Shown here one piece after another: positions 44,482 to 54,934 of a stretch of 64,000 nt of DNA. A program made the translations under genes and the position numbers. This DNA is from Agromyces sp. NDB4Y10 (lineage in GTDB: Bacteria > Actinomycetota > Actinomycetes > Actinomycetales > Microbacteriaceae). The stretch's first letter is position 1, and the number at the start of each line of letters is the position of its first letter. The DNA lies in the NCBI RefSeq assembly GCF_001620055.1, contig NZ_LQGY01000065.1:49344-113343 (forward strand), given 5' to 3'. Under the pieces are notes generated by a model. The model was not told the DNA's origin and ran no database searches. It saw nothing but the letters and a program-made list of their open reading frames with translations.

Positions 44482-46103
44482 CCGCACCGCTCAGGATCGT
44501 CCTCATCGGCTACGGGCTCGTGGGCGCCCGCTTCGTCGAGGAGCTGCTGCCCGACGTGGCCGCCGGCCGCATCACCCTCACCGTCGTCGGCGGCGAACCC
44601 GTCGAGGCGTACAACCGGGTGCTCGTCGCCGAGTACGCCGTCGGCAACACCGACCTCGACGCGATGCTGGTCGGGGACCGGTCGGCCGCCGAGTCGGCCG
44701 GCGCGCGCGTGCTCCTCGGCGTCGCCGCCACCGCGATCGACCGCGACGCCCAGGTCGTCCGGTGCTCCAACGGCGACGAGCTCCCCTACGACCGCGTCGT
44801 CCTCGCGACGGGGGCCCGCGCCAACACGCCCACGCTCGATGCGCTCGACCGGCCGCGACGCGACCCGGACTCGCTCCGGAAGCACACGGCGACCCTCGTC
44901 GCGCGCGACGACGCGCTGCCGGGGGGCATCACCGCGCTGCGCGACCTCGACGACGCACGGCGGGTGCTCGCGGCGGTCCGCGGACGCCGCCGCATCGTCG
45001 TGCTCGGCGCCGGCGTCCTCGGGCTCGAGTTGGCGCTCGCCGCCGCACACGCGGGCGCCCAGGTCTGCGTCGTGCACCACGGCCCGATCCCGATGGCCCG
45101 CAACCTCGACCGCGGCGGCGGGCACGTGCTCCGCTCGGCACTGCGCCGCGCGGGCGTCACCGTCGTGGCGCACAGTCGCGCGGAGGCGGTCGGCTATCGC
45201 ACCGAACCCGACGGCACGCGCCGCTTCGACCTGCTGGTCACCGCCGACGGCAAGCAGCTCCGCGGCGACCTCCTCGTGCTCTCGTGCGGCGTCAGCCCGC
45301 GCAACGAGCTCGCGACCCTGGCGGGACTGCGCACCGCCACGGGCGTGGTGGTGGGTCCCGACCTGCGCAGCTGGACCGACCCCGACGTGTACGCCATCGG
45401 CGACTGCGCCCAGGTCGTCGAGCGCACCCCCGAGACCGCGGGGCGGCGCGACCTGCCCGGGGCGCCGTCGGGACTCGTCGCCCCGGGCTGGCGCCAGGCC
45501 TCATGGCTCGCCGCCGCCCTGGCCGACGAGGCCGCGGCGCGGGCCGACGGCGACCCGGTCCCCGGCTCCCGGCCGGCGCTGCCCGCCGAGCGCGACGCGA
45601 TCGTCATGCTGAAGGCCGAGCACGTCGACGTCGTCGCGGTCGGCGACGTCTCCGCGGACCCGTGGGACGACGACGCGCTCAGCCCGCGCCGACGGGTGGC
45701 CCAGTGGGCCGATCCCGAGCACCTCCGGTACGTGAAGATGGTCACCGAGGGCGGCGTGCTCACGGGCTTCGCCTGCGTCGGCATGCCGCGGACCGCGGCC
45801 GAACTGACCCTGCTCTACGACCGCGGCGGCGAACTGCCCGCCGACCGCTCGCTCCTGCTCCGCTTCGACGGTCCCGACGACGACCCTGCCGCCGACGCCG
45901 ACGCCTTCGCGCCCGACGCCACCGTGTGCTGGTGCAACGGGGTCACCGTGGCCGCGATCGAGGCGTCGCACGCGTGCGGCAACGCGACGGTCGAGTGCGT
46001 GGGCCGTGACACGCGCGCCGGCACGGGCTGCGGCGGATGCCGCGGCCGCATCGCCGAGATCCTCGCGCGGGCGGCCGAGGCCGACGGCGCCCTCACCGCC
46101 TGA
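44478..46103 (+). CDS. nasB: Nitrate reductase electron-transfer subunit (FAD oxidoreductase with BFD domain)
   Basis: A 541-residue NAD(P)H-dependent flavoprotein that should feed electrons to NasA. FAD-binding LIGYGLVGARF near 9 and a second dinucleotide motif VLGAGVLGLELALAAAHAGAQV are present, with IGDCAQV near 310. The C-terminus carries a BFD-like 2Fe-2S domain (VCWCNGV, then CGGCRGR). Its first half resembles the NirB reductase part. It is coupled to nasA by a four-base overlap and is convergent with cbiX. Confidence 0.92.
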   Translation: MTAPLRIVLIGYGLVGARFVEELLPDVAAGRITLTVVGGEPVEAYNRVLVAEYAVGNTDLDAMLVGDRSAAESAGARVLLGVAATAIDRDAQVVRCSNGDELPYDRVVLATGARANTPTLDALDRPRRDPDSLRKHTATLVARDDALPGGITALRDLDDARRVLAAVRGRRRIVVLGAGVLGLELALAAAHAGAQVCVVHHGPIPMARNLDRGGGHVLRSALRRAGVTVVAHSRAEAVGYRTEPDGTRRFDLLVTADGKQLRGDLLVLSCGVSPRNELATLAGLRTATGVVVGPDLRSWTDPDVYAIGDCAQVVERTPETAGRRDLPGAPSGLVAPGWRQASWLAAALADEAAARADGDPVPGSRPALPAERDAIVMLKAEHVDVVAVGDVSADPWDDDALSPRRRVAQWADPEHLRYVKMVTEGGVLTGFACVGMPRTAAELTLLYDRGGELPADRSLLLRFDGPDDDPAADADAFAPDATVCWCNGVTVAAIEASHACGNATVECVGRDTRAGTGCGGCRGRIAEILARAAEADGALTA

Positions 46104-46106
46104 GCG

Positions 46107-46874
46107 TCAGGCGCGCTCGCGGCGCTCGATCCCGATCCCCACTCGCGCGTACCGGTCGAGGACGAGGTCGACGAGCGCCTCGGGCGCTGGCCGCTCGGGC
46201 AGGAGGAGCGGATCGGCCACGACGTCCGCGCCCGCGACCTTCGCCTGGTCGTAGAACGTGCCCGGCGCGAGCAGGTAGGGGCAGACGACGATGCGCGCCC
46301 CGGGGTGCACCTCCCGGAGCATCTCGATCGCGTCCGGCAGGCGCGGGATCGCCGCCGCGATGAAGCCCGCCGTCACCGGGCGCCCGAGTCGCTGGCCGAG
46401 GCGGCGCGAGGTCTCGAAGCACTCGCGCACGGCGCGCGGATCGTTCGACCCCGCGGCCGCGAGCAGGACCGCATCGCCTTCGCGCAGGCCCAGCTCGTCC
46501 AGGCGCTCCGCGAGCACGTCGACGATCCGCTCGTCCGGTCCCAGTTCCGCGGCGAGGCCCACGTCGCCGCCCAGCCGGTCGAGCGCGAGCGAGAGGCCGG
46601 TGCGCACGTGGAACCCGGCGGAGAGGACGAGCGGCACGATGACCGCGTTCCGCACGGCGGCCGCTTCGAGCGCGGCGCCGAGGTCGGCGTTCCGGGCGTC
46701 GACGAACGTGATGGCGACGTCGAGGTCGGGCCGCGTCGTCGCGACGCCGTCGACCAGCCGGATGACGGCCCGGCGGTTGGCCGCGGACGGTGCGCCATGG
46801 GTCACCGCGACGAGCCGCAGCGGCGGCGGGGAGCCGGCCCCGACCGGTGCGACCGAGCCATCCGTTCGACCCAT
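46107..46874 (-). CDS. Sirohydrochlorin chelatase-like protein (CbiX/SirB)
   Basis: A 255-residue protein of the CbiX family, which inserts iron into sirohydrochlorin to make siroheme (or cobalt for cobalamin). LVAVTHGAPSAANRRAV has the conserved His. IVPLVLSAGFHVRTG and VVCPYLLAPGTFYDQ repeat the fold in two halves. Given nirB and cobA nearby, iron insertion for nitrite reductase is the likely job. The precorrin-2 dehydrogenase is not in the window. A GlnR-like box lies upstream. Confidence 0.88.
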   Translation of the reverse strand: MGRTDGSVAPVGAGSPPPLRLVAVTHGAPSAANRRAVIRLVDGVATTRPDLDVAITFVDARNADLGAALEAAAVRNAVIVPLVLSAGFHVRTGLSLALDRLGGDVGLAAELGPDERIVDVLAERLDELGLREGDAVLLAAAGSNDPRAVRECFETSRRLGQRLGRPVTAGFIAAAIPRLPDAIEMLREVHPGARIVVCPYLLAPGTFYDQAKVAGADVVADPLLLPERPAPEALVDLVLDRYARVGIGIERRERA

Positions 46875-46938
46875 CAGGCGACCCCGCTTCCCGGCGGAAT
46901 CCGCTCGTCGCCGCCGGTTCCGACGGTATGCAGGGCGT

Positions 46939-46976
46939 GTTTCGCGGAACGGACCCACGTGTTTCCGGCGCGTGAA
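46939..46976 (-). promoter_or_regulatory. GlnR-like half sites upstream of cbiX-type gene
   Basis: On the minus strand this reads TTCAC, six bases, GAAAC (46961-46976), then GAAAC (46939-46943) exactly 22 bases on. The 11- and 22-base spacing matches tandem GlnR sites, with one mismatch in the first element. It ends about 65 bases before the ATG and closely resembles the nirD upstream site. Confidence 0.52.
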
Positions 46977-47008
46977 GAGTGCCTCACGGCGGACTTCGCG
47001 AAGGCGGG

Positions 47009-47725
47009 TCAGGCTGTCGGCTCGGTGCCCTCCGGGGCATCGGGCAGCAGCTCCGGGCGCACCCGCCGAGTGCGTTCGACCTGCTGCTCGCGTCGCCACT
47101 CGGCGACGCGGCCGTGGTGGCCCGACAGGAGGACGGGCGGCACCTCGAGGCCTCGCCAGACGGCAGGCTTGGTGTAGCTCGGGTACTCGAGCAGGCCGTC
47201 CTCGTGCGATTCCTCGACGAGGCTCTCCGGGTTGCCGACGACGCCGGGCACGAGCCGACCGGCCGCCTCGATCATCGCCATCACGGCGACCTCGCCGCCG
47301 TTCAGCACGTAGTCGCCGAGGCTGATGAGCCGCACGCGCATGCGACCGGCGTAGTGGTCGACGACCCGCTGGTCGATCCCCTCGTAGCGCCCGCAGGCGA
47401 ACACGAGGTGCTCCTCGGCGGCGAGCTCGCGCGCGACCCGCTGCGTGAACGGCTCGCCCGCGGGCGTCGGCACGACGAGCAGGGCGTCGGATGCCGCGTC
47501 GCCGACGATCGAGTCGAGTGCCTCGCCCCACGGCTCGGGCTTCATCACCATGCCCGCTCCCCCGCCGTACGGGGTGTCGTCGACCGTGCGGTGACGGTCG
47601 TGGGTGAACTCGCGCAGGTCGTGCGTGCGCACGTCGATGAGTCCCGTCTGGCGGGCCTTGCCGAGCAGCGACAGGTCGAGCACGTCGAAGAACGACGGGA
47701 AGATCGTGACGATGTCGATGCGCAC
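47009..47725 (-). CDS. trmD: tRNA (guanine-N1)-methyltransferase
   Basis: A 238-residue SPOUT methyltransferase that makes m1G37 in tRNAs and so prevents frameshifts. [41 protein letters not shown] and [13 protein letters not shown] (the knotted SAM site) are all intact. The start is GTG 47725. It is the last gene of rpsP-khpA-rimM-trmD, and rplS is displaced. Confidence 0.97.
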   Translation of the reverse strand: MRIDIVTIFPSFFDVLDLSLLGKARQTGLIDVRTHDLREFTHDRHRTVDDTPYGGGAGMVMKPEPWGEALDSIVGDAASDALLVVPTPAGEPFTQRVARELAAEEHLVFACGRYEGIDQRVVDHYAGRMRVRLISLGDYVLNGGEVAVMAMIEAAGRLVPGVVGNPESLVEESHEDGLLEYPSYTKPAVWRGLEVPPVLLSGHHGRVAEWRREQQVERTRRVRPELLPDAPEGTEPTA

Positions 47726-47734
47726 CGTCGGCTC

Positions 47735-48328
47735 CTACTCGGCGTCGGCGTCGCGCTCGCCGTCAGCGGATGCCGCGTCCGGCGTCTCCGGCAGTTCCTC
47801 GAAGAGTCCGGCGGGGGGCGTGACGGTGACGGTACCGGCCTCGAGGTCGACCTCGGGCACGATCGCGGAGACGAACGGCACCATGACCTCGCGGCCGCCG
47901 GACCTGACGACCAGGAGGTCCTGTGCGGGCAGGTGGTCGACGTGCGCGACCTCGCCGATCCGCTCGCCGTCGCGCACGACGGCGAGTCCGACGAGCTGGT
48001 GGTCGTACCACGCGTCCGGCTCGGACTCCTCGTCGGCGGGCTGGTCGACCCAGAGGATCGCCTTGATGAGCCCCTCGGCGGCGGTGCGGTCGTCGACGCC
48101 CTCGAAGAAGCCGACGGGGTGGCCGTTGTACCAGCGGAGCTCCCGGAGCGTCAGGTGCCGGCCGTGCCAGGGCGACGACTCGGGGACCTGGAGGGAGAAC
48201 TCGGCGCCGGGGACGAACCGACGCGCGGGGTCGTCGGTGTAGAGCTCGAGCTTGATGGCGCCCTTGAGGCCGTGCGCCTTGGTGAGACGACCGACGCGCA
48301 GCTGCTGGGGGCGGGGTGCCGCGGTCAC
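47735..48328 (-). CDS. rimM: Ribosome maturation factor RimM
   Basis: A 197-residue factor that helps 30S head assembly by binding S19. LRVGRLTKAHGLKGAIKLELYTDDP and the PRC-barrel WYDHQLVGLAVVRDGERIGEV are typical. The start is GTG 48328, one base after the khpA stop (TGACGTG), rather than an upstream in-frame GTG inside khpA. Confidence 0.95.
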   Translation of the reverse strand: MTAAPRPQQLRVGRLTKAHGLKGAIKLELYTDDPARRFVPGAEFSLQVPESSPWHGRHLTLRELRWYNGHPVGFFEGVDDRTAAEGLIKAILWVDQPADEESEPDAWYDHQLVGLAVVRDGERIGEVAHVDHLPAQDLLVVRSGGREVMVPFVSAIVPEVDLEAGTVTVTPPAGLFEELPETPDAASADGERDADAE

Positions 48329-48329
48329 G

Positions 48330-48566
48330 TCAGTCGTCGGTGTCGACGACGTCGACACGGACCCGGCGGCCGTCGGCGAGTGCGGTCACGACGGTGCGCA
48401 GCGCCTTGGCGGTGCGGCCGGCGCGACCGATGACGCGGCCGAGGTCCTCGGGGTGCACGTGCACCTCGAGGACCTCGCCGCGTGCGCTCGACGCGGAGGT
48501 GACCTTCACGTCGCCGGGGTGATCGACGATCCCCTTGACGAGGTGTTCGAGCGCGGAAGCGAGCAA
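48330..48566 (-). CDS. khpA: KH-domain RNA-binding protein KhpA
   Basis: A 78-residue KH protein with the loop VIGRAGRTAKALRTVV (GxxG at GRAG). It begins with TTG at 48566, four bases after the rpsP stop. KhpA binds many RNAs and, with KhpB, influences cell elongation in Gram-positive bacteria. The order rpsP-khpA-rimM is standard. Confidence 0.94.
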   Translation of the reverse strand: MLASALEHLVKGIVDHPGDVKVTSASSARGEVLEVHVHPEDLGRVIGRAGRTAKALRTVVTALADGRRVRVDVVDTDD

Positions 48567-48569
48567 GGC

Positions 48570-48983
48570 CTACGCCTCGTCCGACGCGGTCTCGTCAGCG
48601 GCCTCGGCGGGCTCTTCGGCCTTCGCCGGCTTCTCGGCCTTGGGCTTGACGACCGACTTCTTGCTGTCGTCGACCTGGTACTCGGCCTTGGGCTCGGCGG
48701 TGCGGACGGTGCTCTTGGCGTCCTTGTCGCCCTTGAACTTGCCCCAGTCGCCGGTGAGCTTGAGGATGGCCATGACCTGCTCGGTCGGCTGCGCGCCGAC
48801 GCCGAGCCAGTACTGGGCGCGGTCGGAGTCGACCTCGATGAACGAGGGCTCCTCGGTGGGGTGGTACTTGCCGATCTCCTCGATCACGCGACCGTCGCGC
48901 TTGGTGCGCGAGTCGGCGACGACGATGCGGTAGTACGGGGCACGGATCTTGCCGAGCCGCTTGAGGCGGATCTTGACAGCCAC
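48570..48983 (-). CDS. rpsP: 30S ribosomal protein S16 with C-terminal extension
   Basis: A 137-residue S16. [24 protein letters not shown] is diagnostic. E. coli S16 has 82 residues; here a Lys/Glu/Ala-rich tail of about 50 residues is added, as in other actinobacteria. The start is GTG 48983 with AGGAG upstream. Confidence 0.97.
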   Translation of the reverse strand: MAVKIRLKRLGKIRAPYYRIVVADSRTKRDGRVIEEIGKYHPTEEPSFIEVDSDRAQYWLGVGAQPTEQVMAILKLTGDWGKFKGDKDAKSTVRTAEPKAEYQVDDSKKSVVKPKAEKPAKAEEPAEAADETASDEA

Positions 48984-49205
48984 GATTCTCCTGAGATGTT
49001 GTGAGGTAGGCGAACTGACAGCCGTGAGCGTGGGGTGCACACCCGGCGGAAGCTCAAAGGTGCCCTGCGCCGCCGGATAGAGGGTCGGGCGGCACAGAAC
49101 TCGACTGACCATTCTTGCAGATTTCGCCCCGCGACGATAATCGCCGCGGTGCGTGGCAAGATGAGCCAACGCCGCACCCGCGGCCGGGAACGACAGGGGG
49201 CTCCC
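48984..49205. promoter_or_regulatory. Divergent region: rpsP leader and gshA-like promoter
   Basis: A 222-base region. AAGAAT on the minus strand (49111-49116) is a possible -10 box for rpsP, with a leader of about 120 bases that includes a GCCGCC/GGCGGC stem (49069-49074 against 49088-49093). The gshA-like gene must be transcribed from the other end, but no clear box is seen for it. Confidence 0.4.
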
Positions 49206-50357
49206 ATGCGGATCGAGTTCGCGCGTTCCGAGCGCTCCTCCGTGGGCATCGAATGGGAGCTCGCCATCGTCGAGCGCGGCAGCGGCGAGCTGGCCTCGGT
49301 CGGCGACCGCGTGCTGGCCGACCTCGCCGGATCCGACGGCTCGCCGCATCCGTTCATCACCTCGGAGCTGCTGACCAACACGGTCGAGCTCGTCAGCGGC
49401 GTGCACGACCGCGTCGCCGGGGCGGTCGACGACCTCACCGCGCAGGTCGCGGAGGTCAGGTCGGTGCTCGACCGGATCGGCGAGTACGAGCTCATCTGCA
49501 GCGGCTCGCACCCGTTCAGCCAGTGGTACGACCAGCGCCTCACCGACAAGCCGCGCTACCACAAGCTCATCGAGCGCACCCGCTGGTGGGGCCGCAACAT
49601 GATGATCTGGGGCATCCACGTCCACGTCGGCATCGAGGAGCGCGACAAGGCGCTGCCCATCCTCGACGGCATGCTCGCGTACGTGCCGCACCTGCAGGCG
49701 CTGTCGGCGTCGAGCCCGTTCTGGGCGGGCGTCGAGACCGGGTACGCGTCGAACCGCGCGCTGATGTTCCAGCAGCTGCCCACGGCGGGCCTGCCCTACC
49801 CGCTGCCCGACTGGGCGTCGTACGAGCGCTACGTCGACGACCTCGTGCGCACGGGAGTCATCGAGGACCACACCGAGGTGCGGTGGGACATCCGCCCGTC
49901 GCCGCGGTGGGGCACGGTCGAGGTGCGCGTCTGCGACGGCGTCTCGTCGGCCGAGGAGATCGGGGCGATCGCCGCGCTGATCCAGTGCCTCGTCGAGTGG
50001 ATGTCGGACCGCCTCGACGCCGGCGAGACGCTCACGGTGCTGCAGCCCTGGTACGTCCGCGAGAACAAGTGGCGCGCCGCGCGGTACGGCATGGACGCCG
50101 AGGTCATCACGGATGTCGCGGGCACCGAGCGGCACGTCGCCGACGACCTCCGCGACCTGCTCGTGACGCTCGCGCCGTACGCCGACCGGCTCGGCTGCGC
50201 CGAGGAGCTGCAGCGGATCCGTCGCACGCTCGACGACGGCGCGAGCTACCAGCGCCAGCTCCGGGTGGCACAGGAGCACGGCGGCGAGCTGACGGCGGTC
50301 GTGGCGCACCTCGCGCGCGAGCTCCGCGAGGGCACGGTCCCCCGCGCGAGCCGGTAG
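49206..50357 (+). CDS. Carboxylate-amine ligase of the GCS2 family (YbdK-like glutamate-cysteine ligase)
   Basis: A 383-residue ATP-dependent ligase starting at ATG 49206 after [23 protein letters not shown] (metal/ATP-binding Glu residues), [25 protein letters not shown] and [19 protein letters not shown] are family marks. Members join glutamate to cysteine or to other amines. Actinobacteria use mycothiol, so the product may not be gamma-glutamylcysteine. It is on the opposite strand to its housekeeping neighbours. Confidence 0.9.
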   Translation: MRIEFARSERSSVGIEWELAIVERGSGELASVGDRVLADLAGSDGSPHPFITSELLTNTVELVSGVHDRVAGAVDDLTAQVAEVRSVLDRIGEYELICSGSHPFSQWYDQRLTDKPRYHKLIERTRWWGRNMMIWGIHVHVGIEERDKALPILDGMLAYVPHLQALSASSPFWAGVETGYASNRALMFQQLPTAGLPYPLPDWASYERYVDDLVRTGVIEDHTEVRWDIRPSPRWGTVEVRVCDGVSSAEEIGAIAALIQCLVEWMSDRLDAGETLTVLQPWYVRENKWRAARYGMDAEVITDVAGTERHVADDLRDLLVTLAPYADRLGCAEELQRIRRTLDDGASYQRQLRVAQEHGGELTAVVAHLARELREGTVPRASR

Positions 50358-50360
50358 CCC

Positions 50361-50374
50361 GGGGCCGCGGCCCC
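50361..50374. terminator. 14-bp GC palindrome between convergent genes
   Basis: GGGGCCGCGGCCCC is a perfect palindrome lying between the stops of the gshA-like gene and the beta-glucosidase gene. It could form a short hairpin that ends both transcripts, but with no T tract the support is weak. Confidence 0.3.
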
Positions 50375-51807
50375 TACGCCGGGATCCGGCGGGTGCGGAT
50401 GAGCTCGGCGAACCAGCGCGCGCTGGCCTTCGGCAGCCGCTCGAGCGTGTCATAGTCGACCCGCACGATGCCGAACCGCTTGGAGTACCCGTAGCCCCAC
50501 TCGAAGTTGTCGAGGAGCGACCACACCTGGTAGCCGCGCAGGTCGACGCCGCGCGCCATGGCGCGGTGCGCGGCCGTGAAGTGGCGACGGAGGTAGTCGA
50601 TGCGGTCCTGGTCGTCGACCATCGGCCCGTCGGGGCCCTCCGTCACGACGTCGTCGAACGCCGCGCCGTTCTCGGTGATCATGAGCGGCACCTCGGGGTA
50701 CGCGCCGTGCAGGGCGATGAGGAGGTCCTCGAGGCCGGACGGGTCGATGTTCCAGCCCATCGCGGTGTACGGACCGGGCTGCTGCAGGAACTCGACGTGC
50801 TCGGAGCCCGGCCAGGGGGTCCCGCCCATGTCCTTGTGCCCGTCGGCGTTCACGCGCGGCGAGATTCCGTCCCAGAGCCGGACGGTGACCGTCGAGTAGT
50901 AGTTCACGCCGAGCACGTCGATGGGCTGGGCGATCAACTCGGTGTCGCCCGGCTTCACGAACGACCAGTCGGTGACGGCGGCGGTGTCCTCGATGACGTC
51001 GGTGGGATAGCCGTCGCCGAAGATCGGGCCGAGGAAGACGCGGTTCGCGAGGCCGTCGATTCGTCGCGCCGCCTCGTGCCCCGTCTCGCCCGAGGGGCGG
51101 ATCACGTGCAGGTTCAGCGTGATCGAGAACTCCGGGTCGTTCGTGACGACCTCGCGGAGCGCGCGGACCGCGAGCCCGTGCGCGAGGTTCAGGTGGTGCA
51201 CGGCGGCGAGCGCCTCGGCGCCGTCGGTGTGTCCCGGAGCGTGCGCGCCCGAGCCGTAGCCGAGGTAGGCGGAGCACCAGGGCTCGTTGAGCGTGGTCCA
51301 GACGGCGACGCGGTCGCCGAGCCGCTCCCCCACGAGGCGCGCGTAGTCGGCGAACGCCTCGGCGGTGGCCCGATTGGTCCAGCCGCCCTCGTCCTGCAGC
51401 GCCTGGGGCAGGTCCCAGTGGTAGAGCGTGGCGATGGGTCGGATGCCGCGGGCGAGGAGTCCGTCGACGAGCTTCTCGTAGAACGCCAGGCCGGCCTCGT
51501 TCGCGGGTCCGCGTCCGGTGGCCTGGATGCGCGGCCACGCGATCGAGAAGCGGTACGCCTCGAGGCCCAGTTCGACCATGAGGTCGAGGTCGGCCTCCCA
51601 CCGGTGGTAGTGGTCGCAGGCGACGTCGCCCGTGTCGTCGTTCCAGACCTTGCCGGGCGTGTGGCTGAACGTGTCCCAGATGGACGGCCCGCGGCCGTCC
51701 TCGGTCACGGCGCCCTCGATCTGGTACGACGCCGTCGCCGACCCGAGCAGGAACTCGGGTGGGAACTCGAGACCGGAGTCGCGGTAGTCGGCGTTGCCCG
51801 TGGTCAT
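50374..51807 (-). CDS. Beta-glucosidase (GH1)
   Basis: A 477-residue family 1 glycosidase that releases glucose from cellobiose or aryl glucosides. The acid/base is in TLNEPW and the nucleophile in [26 protein letters not shown] starts the barrel. ATG 51807 is preferred because AGGGGGA precedes it. No signal peptide is present, so it acts on imported disaccharides, although no transporter or LacI gene is nearby. It lies between ffh and rpsP, an unusual place. Confidence 0.95.
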   Translation of the reverse strand: MTTGNADYRDSGLEFPPEFLLGSATASYQIEGAVTEDGRGPSIWDTFSHTPGKVWNDDTGDVACDHYHRWEADLDLMVELGLEAYRFSIAWPRIQATGRGPANEAGLAFYEKLVDGLLARGIRPIATLYHWDLPQALQDEGGWTNRATAEAFADYARLVGERLGDRVAVWTTLNEPWCSAYLGYGSGAHAPGHTDGAEALAAVHHLNLAHGLAVRALREVVTNDPEFSITLNLHVIRPSGETGHEAARRIDGLANRVFLGPIFGDGYPTDVIEDTAAVTDWSFVKPGDTELIAQPIDVLGVNYYSTVTVRLWDGISPRVNADGHKDMGGTPWPGSEHVEFLQQPGPYTAMGWNIDPSGLEDLLIALHGAYPEVPLMITENGAAFDDVVTEGPDGPMVDDQDRIDYLRRHFTAAHRAMARGVDLRGYQVWSLLDNFEWGYGYSKRFGIVRVDYDTLERLPKASARWFAELIRTRRIPA

Positions 51808-51890
51808 GGTCGTCCCCCTGAAGCGATCGTCGGGATGCGGCATCCGCTGCACCACGGATTCACCCTAGTGCGGCGCGTGCGCGAGACGGC

Positions 51891-53486
51891 TCAGCGACCG
51901 AGCAACTTCTGGAGGGCGGCCAGCTCCTCCTCGCTCGGCGCTCCCTTGGCCCCGGCCCCGGCTGCGGCGCCGCCGCCGAGGCCGAATCCCGAACCCGACG
52001 CCCCGCCCGGACCCGCCGGCGTGGCGCCCGAGGCGAGCGCGGCGTTCTCGGCGGCGCGCTTGGCGGGGTTGCCCGAACGCGACCCCGACGACTTCTTCTT
52101 GGCCTTGGCCGCCTGGCGCTTGCCGCCGCCGTAGCCGCCCGCGCCCGGGATCGGGCCCATGCCCGGCACCTGCGGCACGCCGCCGCGGGCGACGGTCTTC
52201 ATCATCTTCGCCGCCTGCTCGAAGCGCTGCACGAGCTGGTTCACGTCGGTGACGGTCATGCCGGAGCCCTTGGCGATGCGCAGGCGTCGGGAGCCGTTGA
52301 GCAGCTTCGGGTTGCGCCGCTCGGCCGGCGTCATCGACTGGATGATCGCCTCGGTGCGCACGATCTCGCGCTCGTCGAAGTTCTCGAGCTGCTGCTTCAT
52401 GCCGCCCGCGCCCGGGAGCATGCCGAGCATCTTCTTGAGGGAGCCGGCGCCGCGAAGCTGCTGCATCTGCTTGAGGAAGTCCTCGAGCGTGAACTGCTCG
52501 GTCGCGAGCTTCTCGGCGACCTTCAGCGCCTCCTCCTCGTCGAAGGCCTGCTGGGCCTGCTCGATGAGGGTCAGGATGTCGCCGAGGTCGAGGATGCGGC
52601 TCGCCATGCGGTCGGGGTGGAACGGCTCGAAGTCGTCGAGCGTCTCGCCCGTGGAGGCGAAGATGATGGGGCGTCCGGTGACGGATGCCACGGACAGGGC
52701 GGCGCCGCCGCGCGCGTCGCCGTCGAGCTTCGACAGCACGACGCCCGTGAAGTCGACGCCCTCCTGGAAGGCCTTGGCGGTCGACACCGCGTCCTGGCCG
52801 ATCATGGCGTCGATGACGAAGAGCACCTCGTCGGGGTTCGTCGCCTTGCGGATGTTCGCGGCCTGCTTCATGAGCTCGGCGTCGACGCCGAGCCGGCCCG
52901 CGGTGTCGATGATGACGACGTCGTGCTGGGCGCGCTGCGCGTGGGCCACGGCATCCTTCGCGACGCGCACGGGGTCGCCGACGCCGTTGCCGGGCTCGGG
53001 CGCGAAGACCTGCACGCCGGCCTGCTCGCCGACGACCTGGAGCTGGTTGACCGCGTTGGGGCGCTGGAGGTCGGCGGCGACGAGCATCGGCGTGTGCCCG
53101 TCCTTCTTCAGCCACTTCGCGAGCTTGCCCGCGAGCGTGGTCTTGCCGGCGCCCTGGAGGCCCGCGAGCATGATCACGGTCGGCGGGTTCTTGGCGAACT
53201 GCAGCCGGCGCTGCTGCCCGCCGAGGATGCCGACGAGCTCCTCGTTGACGATCTGCACCACCTGCTGCGCCGGGTTGAGCGCGCGGTTCACCTCGTCGCC
53301 GAGCGCGCGCTCGCGCACGGTCGCGGTGAACGACTTCACGACGTCGAGCGAGACGTCGGCGTCGAGCAGCGCGCGCCGGATCTCGCGGACGGTGCCATCG
53401 ACGTCGGCAGCGGAGAGCTTGCCCTTGGTGCGGAGGTTCTTGAACGTCTCGGTGAGACGATCGGAGAGGGTGCCGAACGTAGCCAT
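51891..53486 (-). CDS. ffh: Signal recognition particle protein Ffh
   Basis: A 531-residue SRP GTPase. The N domain (1-90) is followed by the G domain with GLQGAGKTTLAGKLA, DTAGRLG and SKLDGDARGG. The Met-rich M domain binds 4.5S RNA and signal peptides (KKMLGMLPGAGGMK, GMTVTDVNQLVQRFEQAAKMMK). The C-terminal Gly/Ala-rich tail is longer than in E. coli. ATG 53486 lies ten bases after a TAGACT box. Confidence 0.97.
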   Translation of the reverse strand: MATFGTLSDRLTETFKNLRTKGKLSAADVDGTVREIRRALLDADVSLDVVKSFTATVRERALGDEVNRALNPAQQVVQIVNEELVGILGGQQRRLQFAKNPPTVIMLAGLQGAGKTTLAGKLAKWLKKDGHTPMLVAADLQRPNAVNQLQVVGEQAGVQVFAPEPGNGVGDPVRVAKDAVAHAQRAQHDVVIIDTAGRLGVDAELMKQAANIRKATNPDEVLFVIDAMIGQDAVSTAKAFQEGVDFTGVVLSKLDGDARGGAALSVASVTGRPIIFASTGETLDDFEPFHPDRMASRILDLGDILTLIEQAQQAFDEEEALKVAEKLATEQFTLEDFLKQMQQLRGAGSLKKMLGMLPGAGGMKQQLENFDEREIVRTEAIIQSMTPAERRNPKLLNGSRRLRIAKGSGMTVTDVNQLVQRFEQAAKMMKTVARGGVPQVPGMGPIPGAGGYGGGKRQAAKAKKKSSGSRSGNPAKRAAENAALASGATPAGPGGASGSGFGLGGGAAAGAGAKGAPSEEELAALQKLLGR

Positions 53487-53508
53487 GATGCGCCCCAGTC
53501 TAGATGGG
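53487..53508 (-). promoter_or_regulatory. Putative ffh promoter box inside a small stem-loop
   Basis: On the minus strand, arms GCGCCC and GGGCGC enclose a ten-base loop that carries TAGACT (53497-53502). The ATG follows ten bases after the box, so the 5' leader would be about three bases. The layout mirrors the lepB upstream hairpin. Confidence 0.42.
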
Positions 53509-53542
53509 CGCCGCTGGGTCCCGGCTCACCGGCCGCCCGGGC

Positions 53543-54025
53543 TCACCCCTCGAATCGGACGTCGACGATCTCGCGGTCGATGTCGATGGACGCCACGAGG
53601 CGGGCGTCGGTGTCCTCCGGCGCCAGGCCGTACTCGAACTCGGCGAACGTGTCGCCGGGCTCGTCGGCGTCGGGTCGCAGGTCGACGCGGCTCAGCGACA
53701 TGGAGCGGAGCGCGTCGATCTGGCGGTCGCCGGAGTCGCGGCCGATCGCGGCCTCGACCTCGTCGGCCTGCTCGAGCTCGGGGTCGAGCATGGCGGCGAG
53801 GAACCGCACGACGGGCGACGCCGACGAGTCGAGCTGGGTGACGAAGGCGCTGCGGAGTTCGTCGTCGACGAGCTCGAGCTCGCCGACGAGGGTCGCCGCG
53901 GCATCCAGCGCCGCGTTCGAGACCGAGTCGGCGTCGGCGTCGAGCACGACCTCGACGCGCTGGTCGCCGTACTCGACGTCCTCCGACCAGTAGTCCCCGA
54001 TCAGTCCGAAGTAGTCGTGCTCCAT
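53543..54025 (-). CDS. DUF2004-like protein
   Basis: A 160-residue very acidic protein (MEHDYFGLIGDYWSEDVEYGDQRVEVVLDAD) that resembles the DUF2004 family. The function is unknown. It sits between ftsY and ffh on the same strand with 13 bases to the ftsY stop, so it is probably co-transcribed with the SRP receptor. Confidence 0.78.
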   Translation of the reverse strand: MEHDYFGLIGDYWSEDVEYGDQRVEVVLDADADSVSNAALDAAATLVGELELVDDELRSAFVTQLDSSASPVVRFLAAMLDPELEQADEVEAAIGRDSGDRQIDALRSMSLSRVDLRPDADEPGDTFAEFEYGLAPEDTDARLVASIDIDREIVDVRFEG

Positions 54026-54038
54026 CGAGATCCCTTCC

Positions 54039-54914
<876 letters not shown>

Positions 54915-54921
54915 GACCACC

Positions 54922-54927
54922 AGCCTA
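54922..54927 (-). promoter_or_regulatory. Putative -10 box of ftsY
   Basis: TAGGCT on the minus strand, seven bases before the ftsY start codon, the same spacing as at mnmA. Confidence 0.42.
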
Positions 54928-54934
54928 GGGGCGA

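Noticed and set aside
47735..48358. Longer rimM start at 48358
   Set aside because: It would overlap khpA by about 30 bases. The GTG one base after the khpA stop gives a normal RimM start.
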